A stretch of 42,422 nucleotides of DNA from Acidimicrobiales bacterium (GTDB lineage Bacteria; Actinomycetota; Acidimicrobiia; Acidimicrobiales; CAIXPF01), in contig JADLEF010000138.1 of the NCBI GenBank assembly GCA_020846295.1, forward strand, positions 1-42,422, read 5' to 3'. How positions within the stretch are numbered: position 1 is the stretch's first letter; each line of letters starts with the position of its first letter. A program made the position numbers and the translations under genes. Shown here piece after piece: positions 15,568 through 24,180 of the stretch. The notes below the pieces were generated by a model, which did not search any database, had not been told where the DNA came from, and was given only the letters and a program-made list of their open reading frames with translations.

Positions 15568-16716
15568 TCAGAGGAACGCGCGCAGCGCGCCGATGAGCGC
15601 GCCGGCACCGACCAGCCACACGGTGTTGACTCGGTATCGGATCGCCACCGCCAGCGCCGTCACCGCGATGGCTGCGGTCAGCCCGTCGATCACCGCGGTG
15701 CGCACGAGCTCCACGAGCACACCCGCCATGAGCCCGAGCGAGGCCAGGGTCACGCCGTCGAGCGCGGCCCGGGCGGTTCGGTGCCGCTCCACCACCGGAA
15801 GGATCCGGCTCAGCAGCGCGACGAAGAGGAACGAGGGCGCAAAGATGCCGGCGGTGGCGACCGCGGCGCCGGCCGGCCCGGCGACCTGCCATCCGACGAA
15901 CGTGGCGGTGCTGAAGACCGGTCCGGGGGTGACCTGGCCGACGGCGACCGCATCGAGCAGCTGCTCGGTGCTCAGCCAGCCGCGCTCGTCCACGATGTTG
16001 CGTTGCAGGAACGCCAGCAGCACGTATCCGGAGCCGTACAGCACGCTTCCGATCTCGAGGAAGACGCCGAACAGCGGCCACAGCCCGGCGCGGCTCGAAC
16101 GCGTCGAGGCGGTGGTGAGCGGCAGGACCAGGGCGGCGAACCCCGAACCGCGGCGTCGGGGTCGGGGTCGGGCCACGACGAGGGCTGAGGCGGCGCCGGC
16201 GGCCGCCAGGATGGCGAGCTCGTGCACCCCGGCCAGGAAGCCGGCGGCGGCCGCGGCGGCGAGCAGCACGTGAGCGGGCCGCGTGAGCGAGGCCGCGGCG
16301 AGCCCGTGCAGCGCCTGGCCGACGATGGCGACGATCACCGGCAGGATGCCGTAGCGGAGGTCGAGGACCGTCGGGTCGGTGCCGTAGCGCTCGTAGAGCC
16401 AGGCGAGCACCCCGACGATGACGACGGCCGGGCCGATGAAGGCGGCTCCCGCCAACACCAACCCCCGCCAGCCGGCGCGCCGGTGCCCGAGGTGGATGGC
16501 CAGCTCGGTGGAGTTCGGTCCCGGGATCAGGTTGCAGGCGCCGACGAGGCGGAGGAACTCGGCGTCGTCGAGCCAGCGACGTCGACGCACGACCTCGTCA
16601 CGCATGAGCGCGATGTGCGCAGCCGGCCCGCCGAAGCCGATCACGCCGAGCTTGAGGAACAGCATCGCCACCTCGCGCCGCGACCCGCCCCGCCCGACGG
16701 GTCCTGCGGCGGTCAC
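15568..16716 (-). CDS. chrA: ChrA-family (CHR) transporter
   Basis: A 382-residue integral membrane protein with the two homologous CHR halves. The first half has FLKLGVIGFGGPAAHIALMRDE and LIPGPNSTELAIHLG. The second has FLEIGSVLYGSGYVLLAFLQ and VGQVTPGPVFSTATFVGW. Members export chromate, but many with this architecture have unknown anions as substrate, so chromate resistance is not certain. The start is GTG at 16716, overlapping the TGA of the upstream gene as GTGA, which indicates coupled translation. The frame continues upstream only as a shadow of that gene. Confidence 0.85.
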   Translation of the reverse strand: MTAAGPVGRGGSRREVAMLFLKLGVIGFGGPAAHIALMRDEVVRRRRWLDDAEFLRLVGACNLIPGPNSTELAIHLGHRRAGWRGLVLAGAAFIGPAVVIVGVLAWLYERYGTDPTVLDLRYGILPVIVAIVGQALHGLAAASLTRPAHVLLAAAAAAGFLAGVHELAILAAAGAASALVVARPRPRRRGSGFAALVLPLTTASTRSSRAGLWPLFGVFLEIGSVLYGSGYVLLAFLQRNIVDERGWLSTEQLLDAVAVGQVTPGPVFSTATFVGWQVAGPAGAAVATAGIFAPSFLFVALLSRILPVVERHRTARAALDGVTLASLGLMAGVLVELVRTAVIDGLTAAIAVTALAVAIRYRVNTVWLVGAGALIGALRAFL

Positions 16717-17189
16717 CGGCTCCCGACCCGCACCACCTCGGTGCGTCCGGAGCGCTCGCGGGCTGGGTGCTGCGGCGGGCAGACGGTGAGCAGCAGCTCG
16801 AGGTCCGGGTGCCGCCACGCCGTGGCCCGGATGGCGGTGCGCCAGCCGAGACCGGACCACCGGTGCTCGGGGTGCAGACCGCGGCGGGCCAGCGGCGCCG
16901 TCAGCGGAGGCGTCGCCGGTACCGACCAGTATGCAGGGTCGTCCGGCCACCACAGGGGCAATGGCTCCAGCGACTGGGCCAAACCGTCCAACCCCAGCGC
17001 TCGTTGCCATGCGGGCCGGTCGAAGCTGACGACCAGCAGGCGGCGGGGAGGGAACTCGTCGGCGAGCCGCCCGGCGATGGCCGCTGCGCCGTGCTCCGGG
17101 TCGACGTGGGGGTGCACCACCGCGGCGACGAACTTACCGCCCCCGGTGGGCGCCGGCGCCGGGCGACGCCGCAGGCGACGGGGTTGCAT
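16713..17189 (-). CDS. Hypothetical protein coupled to the ChrA-family transporter
   Basis: A 158-residue protein of unknown function. After a basic N-terminus (MQPRRLRRRP) it contains GGKFVAAVVHPHVDPEHGAAA, a Trp/Pro-rich middle (PLPLWWPDDPAYWSVP) and LELLLTVCPPQHP near the end. No transmembrane segment or known motif was seen. Its stop overlaps the GTG start of the transporter gene (GTGA), so the two are translated together and may work together. Two conserved-looking His residues (HPHVD) could bind metal, but that is only a possibility. Confidence 0.6.
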   Translation of the reverse strand: MQPRRLRRRPAPAPTGGGKFVAAVVHPHVDPEHGAAAIAGRLADEFPPRRLLVVSFDRPAWQRALGLDGLAQSLEPLPLWWPDDPAYWSVPATPPLTAPLARRGLHPEHRWSGLGWRTAIRATAWRHPDLELLLTVCPPQHPARERSGRTEVVRVGSR

Positions 17190-17326
17190 CACCGTTCGAT
17201 CGCGCCGTCGGCCATGGGCCGAAACGCTACGCAACCCGGGTTGAGGCCGGGTGAGCGCTCGATGACGGCGAGGTGGCCGTTGCGCGACGAACGGGCGGGT
17301 CGGGCGCGCCGCGATGGTGGCCCCGC

Positions 17327-18295
17327 TCAGTGCGGCACCTCGCCGGCCTCGGCCGCCACCACGTCGGGCGGGCCCACGATCAGCGGGTCGGGTGCGCCGA
17401 CGACGCGCTGGTCCTTGTCGGGGTAGTCGAGCGATGCCAGCACGAAGCGCATCGCCTCCACCCGGCCGCGCTTCTTGTCGTTGGAGCGCACCACCGTCCA
17501 CGGCGCCTCGGCGGTGTGCGTACGCCGGAACATCGATTCCTTGGCCGCGGTGTACTGATCCCACTTGTCGAGCGAGGCGAGATCGGTCGGGCTGAGCTTC
17601 CATTGGCGGACCGGGTCGATGCGGCGGATGGTGAACCGGGTGATCTGCTCGCGGCGCGACACCGAGAACCACAGCTTCACCAGGTGGATGCCGGCGTCGA
17701 CGAGGAGGTGCTCGAACGCAGGGGCCTGTTCCATGAACAGCTCGTAGTCCTCGTCGCTGCAGTAGCCCATGACGTGTTCGACGACGGCGCGGTTGTGCCA
17801 CGAGCGATCGAAGAGCACGATCTCGCCCCGGGTCGGCAGGTGGCCGATGTAGCGCTGGAAGTACCACTGGCCCCGCTCCCGCTCCGAGGGGGCGGAGAGG
17901 GCGACCACGCGGGCGAAGCGCGGGTTCAGGTGCTCCATGAACCGCTTGATGGTTCCGCCCTTGCCCGCCGCGTCGCGGCCCTCGAACAGGATCACCAGGC
18001 GCCGGCCGGTGTCGCCGAGCCACGTCTGGGCCTTCAGCAGCTCGATCTGGAGGAGGCGCTTGGCGTGGTCGTAGTCCTGGCGCGTCATCCGCTCGTGGTA
18101 GGGGTAGCCCTCGCGCCAGGTGTCCACCGGTACGCCGTCGGGCCCGACCAGGACCGGATCGTCGACCTCGTCGAAGGTCCCCTGCACCGACAGGCCGGGC
18201 GCGAGCAACTCCTCCACGGTGCGCTCGCGCAGCGAGGTGATGAGCTCGTCGATGCCGATGACCGACTCCGTCGCATGGGGGGACGGCGCGTCCAT
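17327..18295 (-). CDS. ppk2: Polyphosphate kinase 2
   Basis: A 322-residue PPK2 that transfers phosphate between polyphosphate and nucleotides. Walker A GRDAAGKGG is at about residues 106-114, the lid/Walker B stretch is FDRSWHNRAVVEHVMGYC, and RFTIRRIDPVRQWKLSP and DKWDQYTAAK follow. The single-domain layout resembles class I PPK2. The ATG at 18295 follows GAAAGGATC; the upstream extension lacks support. It lies downstream of the degenerate regulator gene in the same orientation, separated by 143 bp. It opens the phosphate island: polyphosphate storage beside Pst uptake and the CHAD protein. Confidence 0.92.
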   Translation of the reverse strand: MDAPSPHATESVIGIDELITSLRERTVEELLAPGLSVQGTFDEVDDPVLVGPDGVPVDTWREGYPYHERMTRQDYDHAKRLLQIELLKAQTWLGDTGRRLVILFEGRDAAGKGGTIKRFMEHLNPRFARVVALSAPSERERGQWYFQRYIGHLPTRGEIVLFDRSWHNRAVVEHVMGYCSDEDYELFMEQAPAFEHLLVDAGIHLVKLWFSVSRREQITRFTIRRIDPVRQWKLSPTDLASLDKWDQYTAAKESMFRRTHTAEAPWTVVRSNDKKRGRVEAMRFVLASLDYPDKDQRVVGAPDPLIVGPPDVVAAEAGEVPH

Positions 18296-18438
18296 TCGCA
18301 GATCCGATCCTTTCGCCCTCTCGGGCCTCGATGTGGGCGACACGATCGCGCACGGGTCGACCTGTTCGGATCGAGCAGACCAATCCGTATGGTACGGCAC
18401 GGTGGGCCGAGGCCGGCGGGTCCGGTCGGAGGCGCAGC

Positions 18439-19221
18439 TCAACCGGACGACACGAACTTGTAGCCGACACCGCGCACGGTCACGATCCGCGCCGGGTTGG
18501 CCGGATCCGGCTCGAGCTTCTCGCGCAGACGCTTGATGTGCACGTCGAGGGTCTTGGGGTCGCCGCTGAAGTTCGGTCCCCAGATGCGCCGGAACATGGT
18601 GTCCCGGGTGAGCACCCGGCCCCGATGCTCGATCAGCAGGGCGAGGATCTCGAACTCGCGCAGCGGGAGGTGCAGCGCCTCGCCGCGCACGGTCACCTCG
18701 TGGCTGTCGACATCGACGCAGATGTCACCGCCCTGCAGCGACGGCGTCGCCGGCCGCGGGCCGGCGCTCGCAGCGGGCGGGGAGCGCCGCAGCACCGCGC
18801 GCATCCGGGCGAGCAGCTCGCGGTGACGGACCGGGTGGGCGACGAAGTCGTCGGCGCCGAGCTCGAGGGCCAGCACCGCGTCGAGCTCGGCGTTGGTCGA
18901 CGAGACCACCACGATGGGCACGTCGGAGCGACCGCGCAGGACGCGGAGCAGGTCGAGGCCGGCGGGACGGCCGGCGGCGACCTCGATCAACACGATGTCC
19001 GGGTCGACGTAGTGCAGCAGCTCGACCGCATCGGCGTCGGCGGGCGCGACGCTCGCCTCGCATCCCTCCTCGGTCAGGGCGTGCGCCAGCCGCTCGGCGT
19101 CGGCCTGATCGACCGGGAACAGCAGCACGCGCGGCGCGGCGCGCCGTTCCGCGCCCGTGGCGGTGCGCCCGGGTCTCGGGACGACCTCGACCTCGTCCTC
19201 GTGATGGCGGTGTTGCCCCAT
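18439..19221 (-). CDS. OmpR-family regulator with degenerate receiver (Asp to Glu80)
   Basis: A 260-residue response-regulator-like protein. The receiver (about residues 30-145) lacks key residues: the acidic pair is replaced (LLFPVD where the paralogue has LLVEDE), the phosphoacceptor Asp is Glu80 (DIVLIEV), and the conserved Lys is His129 (VAHP). The C-terminal winged helix (LPLREFEILALLIEHRGRVL to TVRGVGYKFV) closely matches that of the canonical regulator at 20280. It may therefore bind the same PHO-box DNA without being phosphorylated, perhaps as an always-on or antagonistic form. It has a ~30-residue His/Arg-rich N-terminal extension. Its own promoter has a PHO-like box and its leader a strong hairpin. 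Confidence 0.85.
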   Translation of the reverse strand: MGQHRHHEDEVEVVPRPGRTATGAERRAAPRVLLFPVDQADAERLAHALTEEGCEASVAPADADAVELLHYVDPDIVLIEVAAGRPAGLDLLRVLRGRSDVPIVVVSSTNAELDAVLALELGADDFVAHPVRHRELLARMRAVLRRSPPAASAGPRPATPSLQGGDICVDVDSHEVTVRGEALHLPLREFEILALLIEHRGRVLTRDTMFRRIWGPNFSGDPKTLDVHIKRLREKLEPDPANPARIVTVRGVGYKFVSSG

Positions 19222-19261
19222 GTGGGCGCCCTCCCGCGCCGGGCCCGATCGGAAGCGGGCG

Positions 19262-19294
19262 GGAGCGGGGTGGCGTGAGCCGCCACCCCGCTCC
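19262..19294 (-). terminator. Leader hairpin upstream of the degenerate regulator
   Basis: Perfect 14-bp arms (19262-19275 and 19281-19294) surround a 5-nt loop. It lies between the putative -10 (19315-19320, minus) and the start at 19221, so it would be inside the 5' leader. It may act as an attenuator or RNA stabiliser; no T-run is seen. Confidence 0.6.
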
Positions 19295-19314
19295 GCTGGG
19301 TTGGAGAACTCTGC

Positions 19315-19380
19315 AAGCTAGGGACCGGAGATGTCCGCTTCTCGACCGACGGGCGACATCGAAGTGAACGAGTCGTGAAC
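19315..19380 (-). promoter_or_regulatory. PHO-box-like promoter of the degenerate regulator
   Basis: On the minus strand two GTTCA units fall exactly 11 nt apart (units 19370-19380 and 19359-19369). TAGCTT (19315-19320) is a -10, 38 nt after the box and in the same CTAGCTTGC context as the pstS promoter. Confidence 0.6.
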
Positions 19381-19434
19381 AGTTCGCCGGCAGCGGGTGG
19401 TCGACGGGTGGGCGGCGGGGTCGTGTTGCCAAGG

Positions 19435-19500
19435 GTTCACGCATCGTTCGGCTGCTCCTCACCTGGACTCAACGTCGCCGCCATCGCCGCCCCGTACGGT
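19435..19500 (+). promoter_or_regulatory. PHO-box-like promoter of phoU
   Basis: GTTCA at 19435 is followed by GTTCG at 19446, an 11-nt spacing. TACGGT (19495-19500) is a TAnnnT -10 placed 38 nt after the box, exactly the spacing of the divergent promoter. The phoU ATG lies about 60 nt further on. Confidence 0.5.
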
Positions 19501-19561
19501 GGCCGCTCGCGCGTGGCGCGACCGACCGGCCGCAACGCCGCGGCACAGGAGATGGGTGACG

Positions 19562-20266
19562 ATGCCGGACGAGATCCGCAAGAACTTCCACCGAGAGCTC
19601 GACGCCATGCGTCAGGACCTGGCGCAGCTCGCCGCCATGACCGCCGAGATGGTCACCCGGGCCACCGACGCGCTGCTCGACGGCGACCTGTTGATGGCCC
19701 AGGCGATCATCGACCACGACGACGAGGTCGACGTGCTGTCCGCCGACATCGAGCACCGCTGCTTCAGGCTGCTCGCCCTGCAGAACCCGATGGCGGCCGA
19801 TCTGCGCGTGCTCGCTGCCAGCATGCGCATCAACAGCGATCTGGAGCGTTCGGCCGACCTGGCCGTCAACATCGTCAAAGGTGCCCGGCGCATCTACGGC
19901 CATGACATCCCGCCGCGGCTGCGGGGCATCATCGCCCGCATGAGCGAACAGGCGGTGCGCATGCTCGCCATCGCCATGGACGCCTATGCCGCCAACGACG
20001 GCCCGCTCGGCGCCGCCCTGCACGACATCGACAACCAGCTCGACCAGCTGCAGCGCGACTTCATCGAGGCGATGTTCCAGGCGCACGACGCGTCGTTGCT
20101 GGAGTTGCAGCCCGCGGTGCAGTTGGCGTTGATCGCCCGCTACTTCGAGCGCATCGGGGACCACGCGGTCAACATCGGCGAGCGGGTGGCGTTCATCGCA
20201 TCGGGCGAGACCCCCGAGCACCCGGCGGCGGAGCGGATCCGGCTCCGCGCCGAGTCCAACGGCTGA
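19562..20266 (+). CDS. phoU: PhoU phosphate regulatory protein, copy 1
   Basis: A 234-residue all-helical PhoU protein with two repeats of the three-helix PhoU domain. The first is FHRELDAMRQDLAQLAAMTAEM to MRINSDLERSADLAVNI and the second is MSEQAVRMLAIAMDAY to IARYFERIGDHAVNIGE. The E(R)xxDxxxN-type metal/PstB-interaction motifs appear in both repeats (DLERSADLAVNI, YFERIGDHAVNI). PhoU damps phosphate signalling and Pst flux. The ATG at 19562 has GGAGATGGG upstream. It is followed after 13 bp by the response regulator, then by pstSCAB and a second phoU. Confidence 0.93.
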   Translation: MPDEIRKNFHRELDAMRQDLAQLAAMTAEMVTRATDALLDGDLLMAQAIIDHDDEVDVLSADIEHRCFRLLALQNPMAADLRVLAASMRINSDLERSADLAVNIVKGARRIYGHDIPPRLRGIIARMSEQAVRMLAIAMDAYAANDGPLGAALHDIDNQLDQLQRDFIEAMFQAHDASLLELQPAVQLALIARYFERIGDHAVNIGERVAFIASGETPEHPAAERIRLRAESNG

Positions 20267-20279
20267 AGGGCCGCCATCC

Positions 20280-20984
20280 GTGGAACAGCTCACCACCGTG
20301 CTGCTCGTCGAGGACGAGGAGTCCTTCGTCGACGCCCTGACCATCGGCCTGCGGCGGGAGGGCTTCCGCGTCGAGGTCGCCCGGGACGGCCACGAGGCCC
20401 TGCAACGCTTCGAGCAGGTCCGGCCCGACCTCGTCCTGCTCGACGTGATGCTGCCGCGCCGTTCCGGCGTGGACGTGTGCCGCGAGCTGCGCCGCAGCTC
20501 CACGGTGCCCATCATCATGGTGACCGCCCGCAGCGGGGAGATCGACGCGGTCGTCGGCCTCGAGGTCGGCGCCGACGACTACGTGACCAAGCCGTACCGC
20601 ATGCGGGAGCTCGTGGCCCGCATGCGCGCCGTCCTGCGCCGCACGGCGGAGACGGCGGACGATCCGGCCGAGCCGGCCGACCGTCTGGAGGCCGGGCCGG
20701 TGGTCATGGACCTCGATCGGCACGAGGTGACCATCCGCGGCGAGCCGACCGCCCTGCCGTTGAAGGAGTTCGAGCTGCTGGCCTGCCTGCTGGAGCACGC
20801 CGGCCGGGTGCTGACCCGCGAGACCCTCATCGACCGGGTCTGGGGCATCAACTACGTCGGGGACACCAAGACCCTCGACGTGCACATCAAGAGGCTTCGG
20901 GCCAAGGTCGAACTGGATCCCGCCAACCCCGAGCACATCACCACCATCCGGGGTCTCGGCTACAAGTTCGTGCCGGAGCGCTGA
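20280..20984 (+). CDS. OmpR-family response regulator, PhoP/RegX3-like
   Basis: A 234-residue response regulator with an intact receiver: Glu11/Asp12 acidic pair, phosphoacceptor Asp55 (LVLLDVMLP), Thr82 and Lys104 (YVTKP). The C-terminal winged helix (LPLKEFELLACLLEHAGRVL to TIRGLGYKFV) binds DNA. Position between phoU and pstS indicates the phosphate-starvation regulator, equivalent to PhoB/PhoP or mycobacterial RegX3, which bind 11-nt GTTCA-type repeats. The start is GTG at 20280, 13 bp after phoU. The partner histidine kinase (PhoR/SenX3) that usually neighbours it is not in this window. Confidence 0.92.
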   Translation: MEQLTTVLLVEDEESFVDALTIGLRREGFRVEVARDGHEALQRFEQVRPDLVLLDVMLPRRSGVDVCRELRRSSTVPIIMVTARSGEIDAVVGLEVGADDYVTKPYRMRELVARMRAVLRRTAETADDPAEPADRLEAGPVVMDLDRHEVTIRGEPTALPLKEFELLACLLEHAGRVLTRETLIDRVWGINYVGDTKTLDVHIKRLRAKVELDPANPEHITTIRGLGYKFVPER

Positions 20985-21028
20985 GCGCCGCATGGCCAGC
21001 GTGTCCCCGGTGAGTGCGGTCGCCAAGG

Positions 21029-21094
21029 TTTCAGTGATCGTTCACTGCTCGTTCACCCCGTGCTCGGATGCGCGCCACATGGCCTCTCTAGCTT
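21029..21094 (+). promoter_or_regulatory. PHO-box promoter of pstS
   Basis: Three 11-nt units in phase start at 21029 (TTTCA), 21040 (GTTCA) and 21051 (GTTCA), ending at 21061. TAGCTT (21089-21094) is a -10, 27 nt downstream of the box, giving a 5' leader of roughly 30-35 nt before the GTG. Confidence 0.7.
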
Positions 21095-21133
21095 GCCGGT
21101 GTACAACGACAACGAAGCCTCAGAGGAGCACGT

Positions 21134-22213
21134 GTGACCACCAAGCGCCGAGCCGGATTCGCGGCCAGCTTTCTCGCCCTGACGATCGTCGCGGGGGCCT
21201 GCGGCGGCGATGACGCGGCCGACGACGCAACCACGACGTCGGCCGCTGCCGCCGAAGGGACGGACAGCGCCGGGGGTTCCGGCGCCGCCGAGAAGCTCTC
21301 GGGGAAGATCAACATCTCCGGTAGCTCCACCGTCGAGCCCATCTCGCAGCGGGTGAAGGAACTGTTCAACGACGAGCAGGGCGACGTGGAGATCACCGTC
21401 GCCGGCCCCGGCACCGGGGACGGGTTCAAGGTGTTCTGCGCCGGCGAGACCGACATCTCCGATGCCTCCCGGCCGATCAAGGACGAGGAGGCCGAGGCGT
21501 GCAAGGCGTCCGGCGTCGAGTACGTCGAGCTGAAGGTCGCCTACGACGGCATGACCGTGGTGACGAGCCCCAAGAACACCGCCGTCGAGTGCCTGAGCCT
21601 GAACGACCTGTACGCGCTCATCGGCCCCGAGTCCGAGGGCTTCGACAACTGGTCCGACGCCCAGGCGCTCGCCACCGAGCTGGGCTCCACCACCAAGTTC
21701 CCCGACGCGCCGCTGTCCATCACCGCCCCCGGGGCGGAGTCGGGCACCTACGACAGCTTCCTCGAGCTCGCCATCGACCCGATCGCCGGGGACCGCGTCG
21801 AGGCCGGCAAGCTGACCGAGGACAAAGAGGGCACCATCCGCAAGGACTACAACCCCTCCGCCGACGACAACGTGATCGTGAAGAACATCGAGGGCACCGC
21901 CACGTCGCTGGGCTGGGTCGGCTTCGCCTTCGCCGAGGAGCAGGGCGACAAGATCGGTGAGATCGCCGTCGACGCCGGCGACGGCTGTGTCGACGCATCG
22001 GCCGAGACGATCTCCGACGGGTCCTACCCGCTCGCCCGCCCGCTGTTCATCTACGTGAACACCAAGAAGGCGGCGGAGAGCCACGCACTGGTGGGCTACG
22101 TGGACTACTACCTCGAGGCCGGCTACGAAGCCGTGAGCGAAGTCGGCTACGTGGCGCTGCCCGACTCGGAGCTGGCCGAGACCGTGGCGGCGTGGAAGGC
22201 CGTGACGGGCTGA
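21134..22213 (+). CDS. pstS: Phosphate ABC transporter substrate-binding lipoprotein PstS
   Basis: A 359-residue phosphate-binding protein. It has an N-terminal basic signal (TTKRRAGF), a hydrophobic stretch and a lipobox-like IVAGAC, so it is probably a lipoprotein on the outer face of the membrane. A low-complexity Ala/Thr/Asp linker follows. The mature part starts KINISGSSTVEPISQ, the phosphate-binding SGSSTV motif, and has APGAESGTYDSF later. The GTG at 21134 follows AGAGGAGCAC. It is the first gene of pstSCAB under a PHO-box promoter. A hairpin after it probably keeps its mRNA in excess over the permease genes. Confidence 0.95.
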   Translation: MTTKRRAGFAASFLALTIVAGACGGDDAADDATTTSAAAAEGTDSAGGSGAAEKLSGKINISGSSTVEPISQRVKELFNDEQGDVEITVAGPGTGDGFKVFCAGETDISDASRPIKDEEAEACKASGVEYVELKVAYDGMTVVTSPKNTAVECLSLNDLYALIGPESEGFDNWSDAQALATELGSTTKFPDAPLSITAPGAESGTYDSFLELAIDPIAGDRVEAGKLTEDKEGTIRKDYNPSADDNVIVKNIEGTATSLGWVGFAFAEEQGDKIGEIAVDAGDGCVDASAETISDGSYPLARPLFIYVNTKKAAESHALVGYVDYYLEAGYEAVSEVGYVALPDSELAETVAAWKAVTG

Positions 22214-22242
22214 GGCCCGAGCACGAACGACCGGTGACGCAC

Positions 22243-22271
22243 CGGCAGGGGCCGCACCGGCCCCTGCCGGG
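22243..22271 (+). terminator. Intercistronic hairpin between pstS and pstC
   Basis: Perfect 12-bp arms CCGGCAGGGGCC (22243-22254) and 22260-22271 flank the 5-nt loop GCACC, 30 nt after the pstS stop. It is a typical position for partial termination or 3' stabilisation in binding-protein operons. Confidence 0.7.
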
Positions 22272-22289
22272 GCACCGTCTGGAGCTTTG

Positions 22290-23231
22290 ATGACCGACAT
22301 CACGATCGTCGACCACCCGGCCCTCACCATCGGGGACCTGCGCGGCAGCCGCAAGCGCCTCGCCCGAGAGCGCCGGGTCAAGCTGTTCCTCATGGGCGCG
22401 GCCATGACCTCCGTGCTCATCTCCGTGCTGATCGTCGTGTCGCTGGTGACCGAGGCGGGGCGGTTCCTGAGCAGCGCGGATCTCGGCTCGCTGTGGACGA
22501 GCGGTTGGTTCCCCCGAGAGGGCTTCTTCGACATCAAGACCCTCGTCGTGGCGACGCTGATGGTGACCGGCATCGCCATCGTGGTCGCCTTCCCCATCGG
22601 GTTCGCCTCCGCCGTGTACCTGGCCGAGTACGCCTCGGCGCGGTCCCGGCGGATCATCAAGCCGGTGCTCGAAACCCTGGCCGGCATCCCGAGCGTGGTG
22701 CTCGGCTTCTTCGCGCTCACGTGGATCTCGCCCAACGTCGTGCAGCGACTGAACCCCGATGCGCCGTTGTCCAACCTGTTCGCCGCCGGCCTCGGCGTCG
22801 CCATCCTGACGATCCCGTTGGTGGCGTCGGTCTCCGAGGATGCCATGTCGTCGGTGCCCAACGCCCTGCGCGAAGCCTCGGCCGGCCTCGGGGCGCGCCG
22901 GATGACGACCAGCCTGCGCATCGTCGTGCCCGCTGCGGTGTCAGGTCTGGTGGCGGCGGCGATCCTCGCCATCTCCCGAGCCATCGGCGAGACCATGGTG
23001 GTGCTCATCGCCGGAGGGGCCGATCAGGCGCAGTTCACCGCCAGCCCCTTCCAGCCGAGCCTCACCATGACCGCGGCGATGGCGTCGCTCGCCGGCGGGT
23101 CGGACGCGGTCGTGGGGCAGGGCAACGCCTACCAGAGCCTGTTCTTCGTGGGCTTCCTGCTGTTCCTCATCACGCTCGGGTTGAACGTCGCCGCCACCCG
23201 CATCGTCCGCCGCGTGCGGCAGAAGTACTAG
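22290..23231 (+). CDS. pstC: Phosphate ABC transporter permease PstC
   Basis: A 313-residue membrane permease with about six helices and a cytoplasmic N-terminus of about 40 residues. PstC landmarks are FPIGFASAVYLAEYAS, ETLAGIPSVVLGFFAL and the EAA loop ALREASAGLGARR, followed by ISRAIGETMVVLIAGG. The ATG at 22290 is preferred over TTG at 22287; GGAGC precedes it. PstC and PstA form the channel through which phosphate from PstS enters, powered by PstB. Confidence 0.93.
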   Translation: MTDITIVDHPALTIGDLRGSRKRLARERRVKLFLMGAAMTSVLISVLIVVSLVTEAGRFLSSADLGSLWTSGWFPREGFFDIKTLVVATLMVTGIAIVVAFPIGFASAVYLAEYASARSRRIIKPVLETLAGIPSVVLGFFALTWISPNVVQRLNPDAPLSNLFAAGLGVAILTIPLVASVSEDAMSSVPNALREASAGLGARRMTTSLRIVVPAAVSGLVAAAILAISRAIGETMVVLIAGGADQAQFTASPFQPSLTMTAAMASLAGGSDAVVGQGNAYQSLFFVGFLLFLITLGLNVAATRIVRRVRQKY

Positions 23232-23242
23232 GAGTCCCAACC

Positions 23243-24178
23243 GTGGCGTTGCCCACCATCCTCGACCGTGGCACGGCCGAACGCGTCCGTCGCGACCTGA
23301 AGGGTTCGCGGGACCTGTCCGGCACGCTGTTCCGCACCGTGCTGCAGCTGGGCCTGCTGCTCACCGTCGTCATCCTCGCCGTGCTGCTGGGCCAGGTGCT
23401 GAGCCTGGGCTGGGGGACGGTGAGCGGGCGGCTCGGGGACTTCCTCACCGCGGAGTCCCGCTCGCGGGCCGCGGAGGCCGGCGTGTTCCAGGGCCTGCGC
23501 GGCACGCTGTGGATCGCCATCATCGTCACCATCGTCGCCTTCCCGCTGGGCATCGCCGCCGCGGTGTACCTCGAGGAGTACGCCCCGAAGACCAGGCTGA
23601 CCAACTTCATCGAGCTCAACATCCGCAACCTCGCCGGGGTGCCCTCGGTGGTCTACGGGATCCTCGCCTACACCATCTTCGTCACCGTGCTGGAGCCGGT
23701 GACAGGCGGCAAGACCGCCCTGTCCGGTGCGTTGGCCGTCGCGGTGCTGGTCCTGCCGGTGGTGATCATCACCTCCGCCGAGGCCATCCGGGCGGTGCCC
23801 TCCAGCCTGCGGGAGGCCGGCTTCGGGGTCGGTGCCACCCGCTGGGAGGTGACGAGGAGCCACGTCCTGCCCTATGCCGCCCCCGGCATACTTACCGGTA
23901 CGCTGCTGTCGTTGGGCCGGGCGCTCGGTGAGGCGGCGCCGCTGATCCTGGTCGGCGCCATCCCCGGCTCGGTCGGCTACAGCGGCGGGCTGCTCAACCC
24001 CGCCCAGCTGCACGAGCAGTTCACGGCCATGCCCATCGTCATCGCCAGCTGGTCGACCAACGCCCGGGAGGGGTTCGACCGGGCGACCGCGGCGGCGATC
24101 ATCGTGCTGCTCGTGGTGGTGCTCATGGCCAACGCCACCGCCATCATTATGCGCAATCGGTTCGAGAAGAAGAGGTAG
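23243..24178 (+). CDS. pstA: Phosphate ABC transporter permease PstA
   Basis: A 311-residue permease paralogous to PstC. Landmarks are [33 protein letters not shown], the EAA loop [16 protein letters not shown] and [16 protein letters not shown]. The start is GTG at 23243 after AGGAGTCCCAACC, 11 nt past the pstC stop. The frame is open far upstream as a shadow of pstC. The 3' end is 2 nt from the pstB start. Confidence 0.93.
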   Translation: MALPTILDRGTAERVRRDLKGSRDLSGTLFRTVLQLGLLLTVVILAVLLGQVLSLGWGTVSGRLGDFLTAESRSRAAEAGVFQGLRGTLWIAIIVTIVAFPLGIAAAVYLEEYAPKTRLTNFIELNIRNLAGVPSVVYGILAYTIFVTVLEPVTGGKTALSGALAVAVLVLPVVIITSAEAIRAVPSSLREAGFGVGATRWEVTRSHVLPYAAPGILTGTLLSLGRALGEAAPLILVGAIPGSVGYSGGLLNPAQLHEQFTAMPIVIASWSTNAREGFDRATAAAIIVLLVVVLMANATAIIMRNRFEKKR

Positions 24179-24180
24179 CA

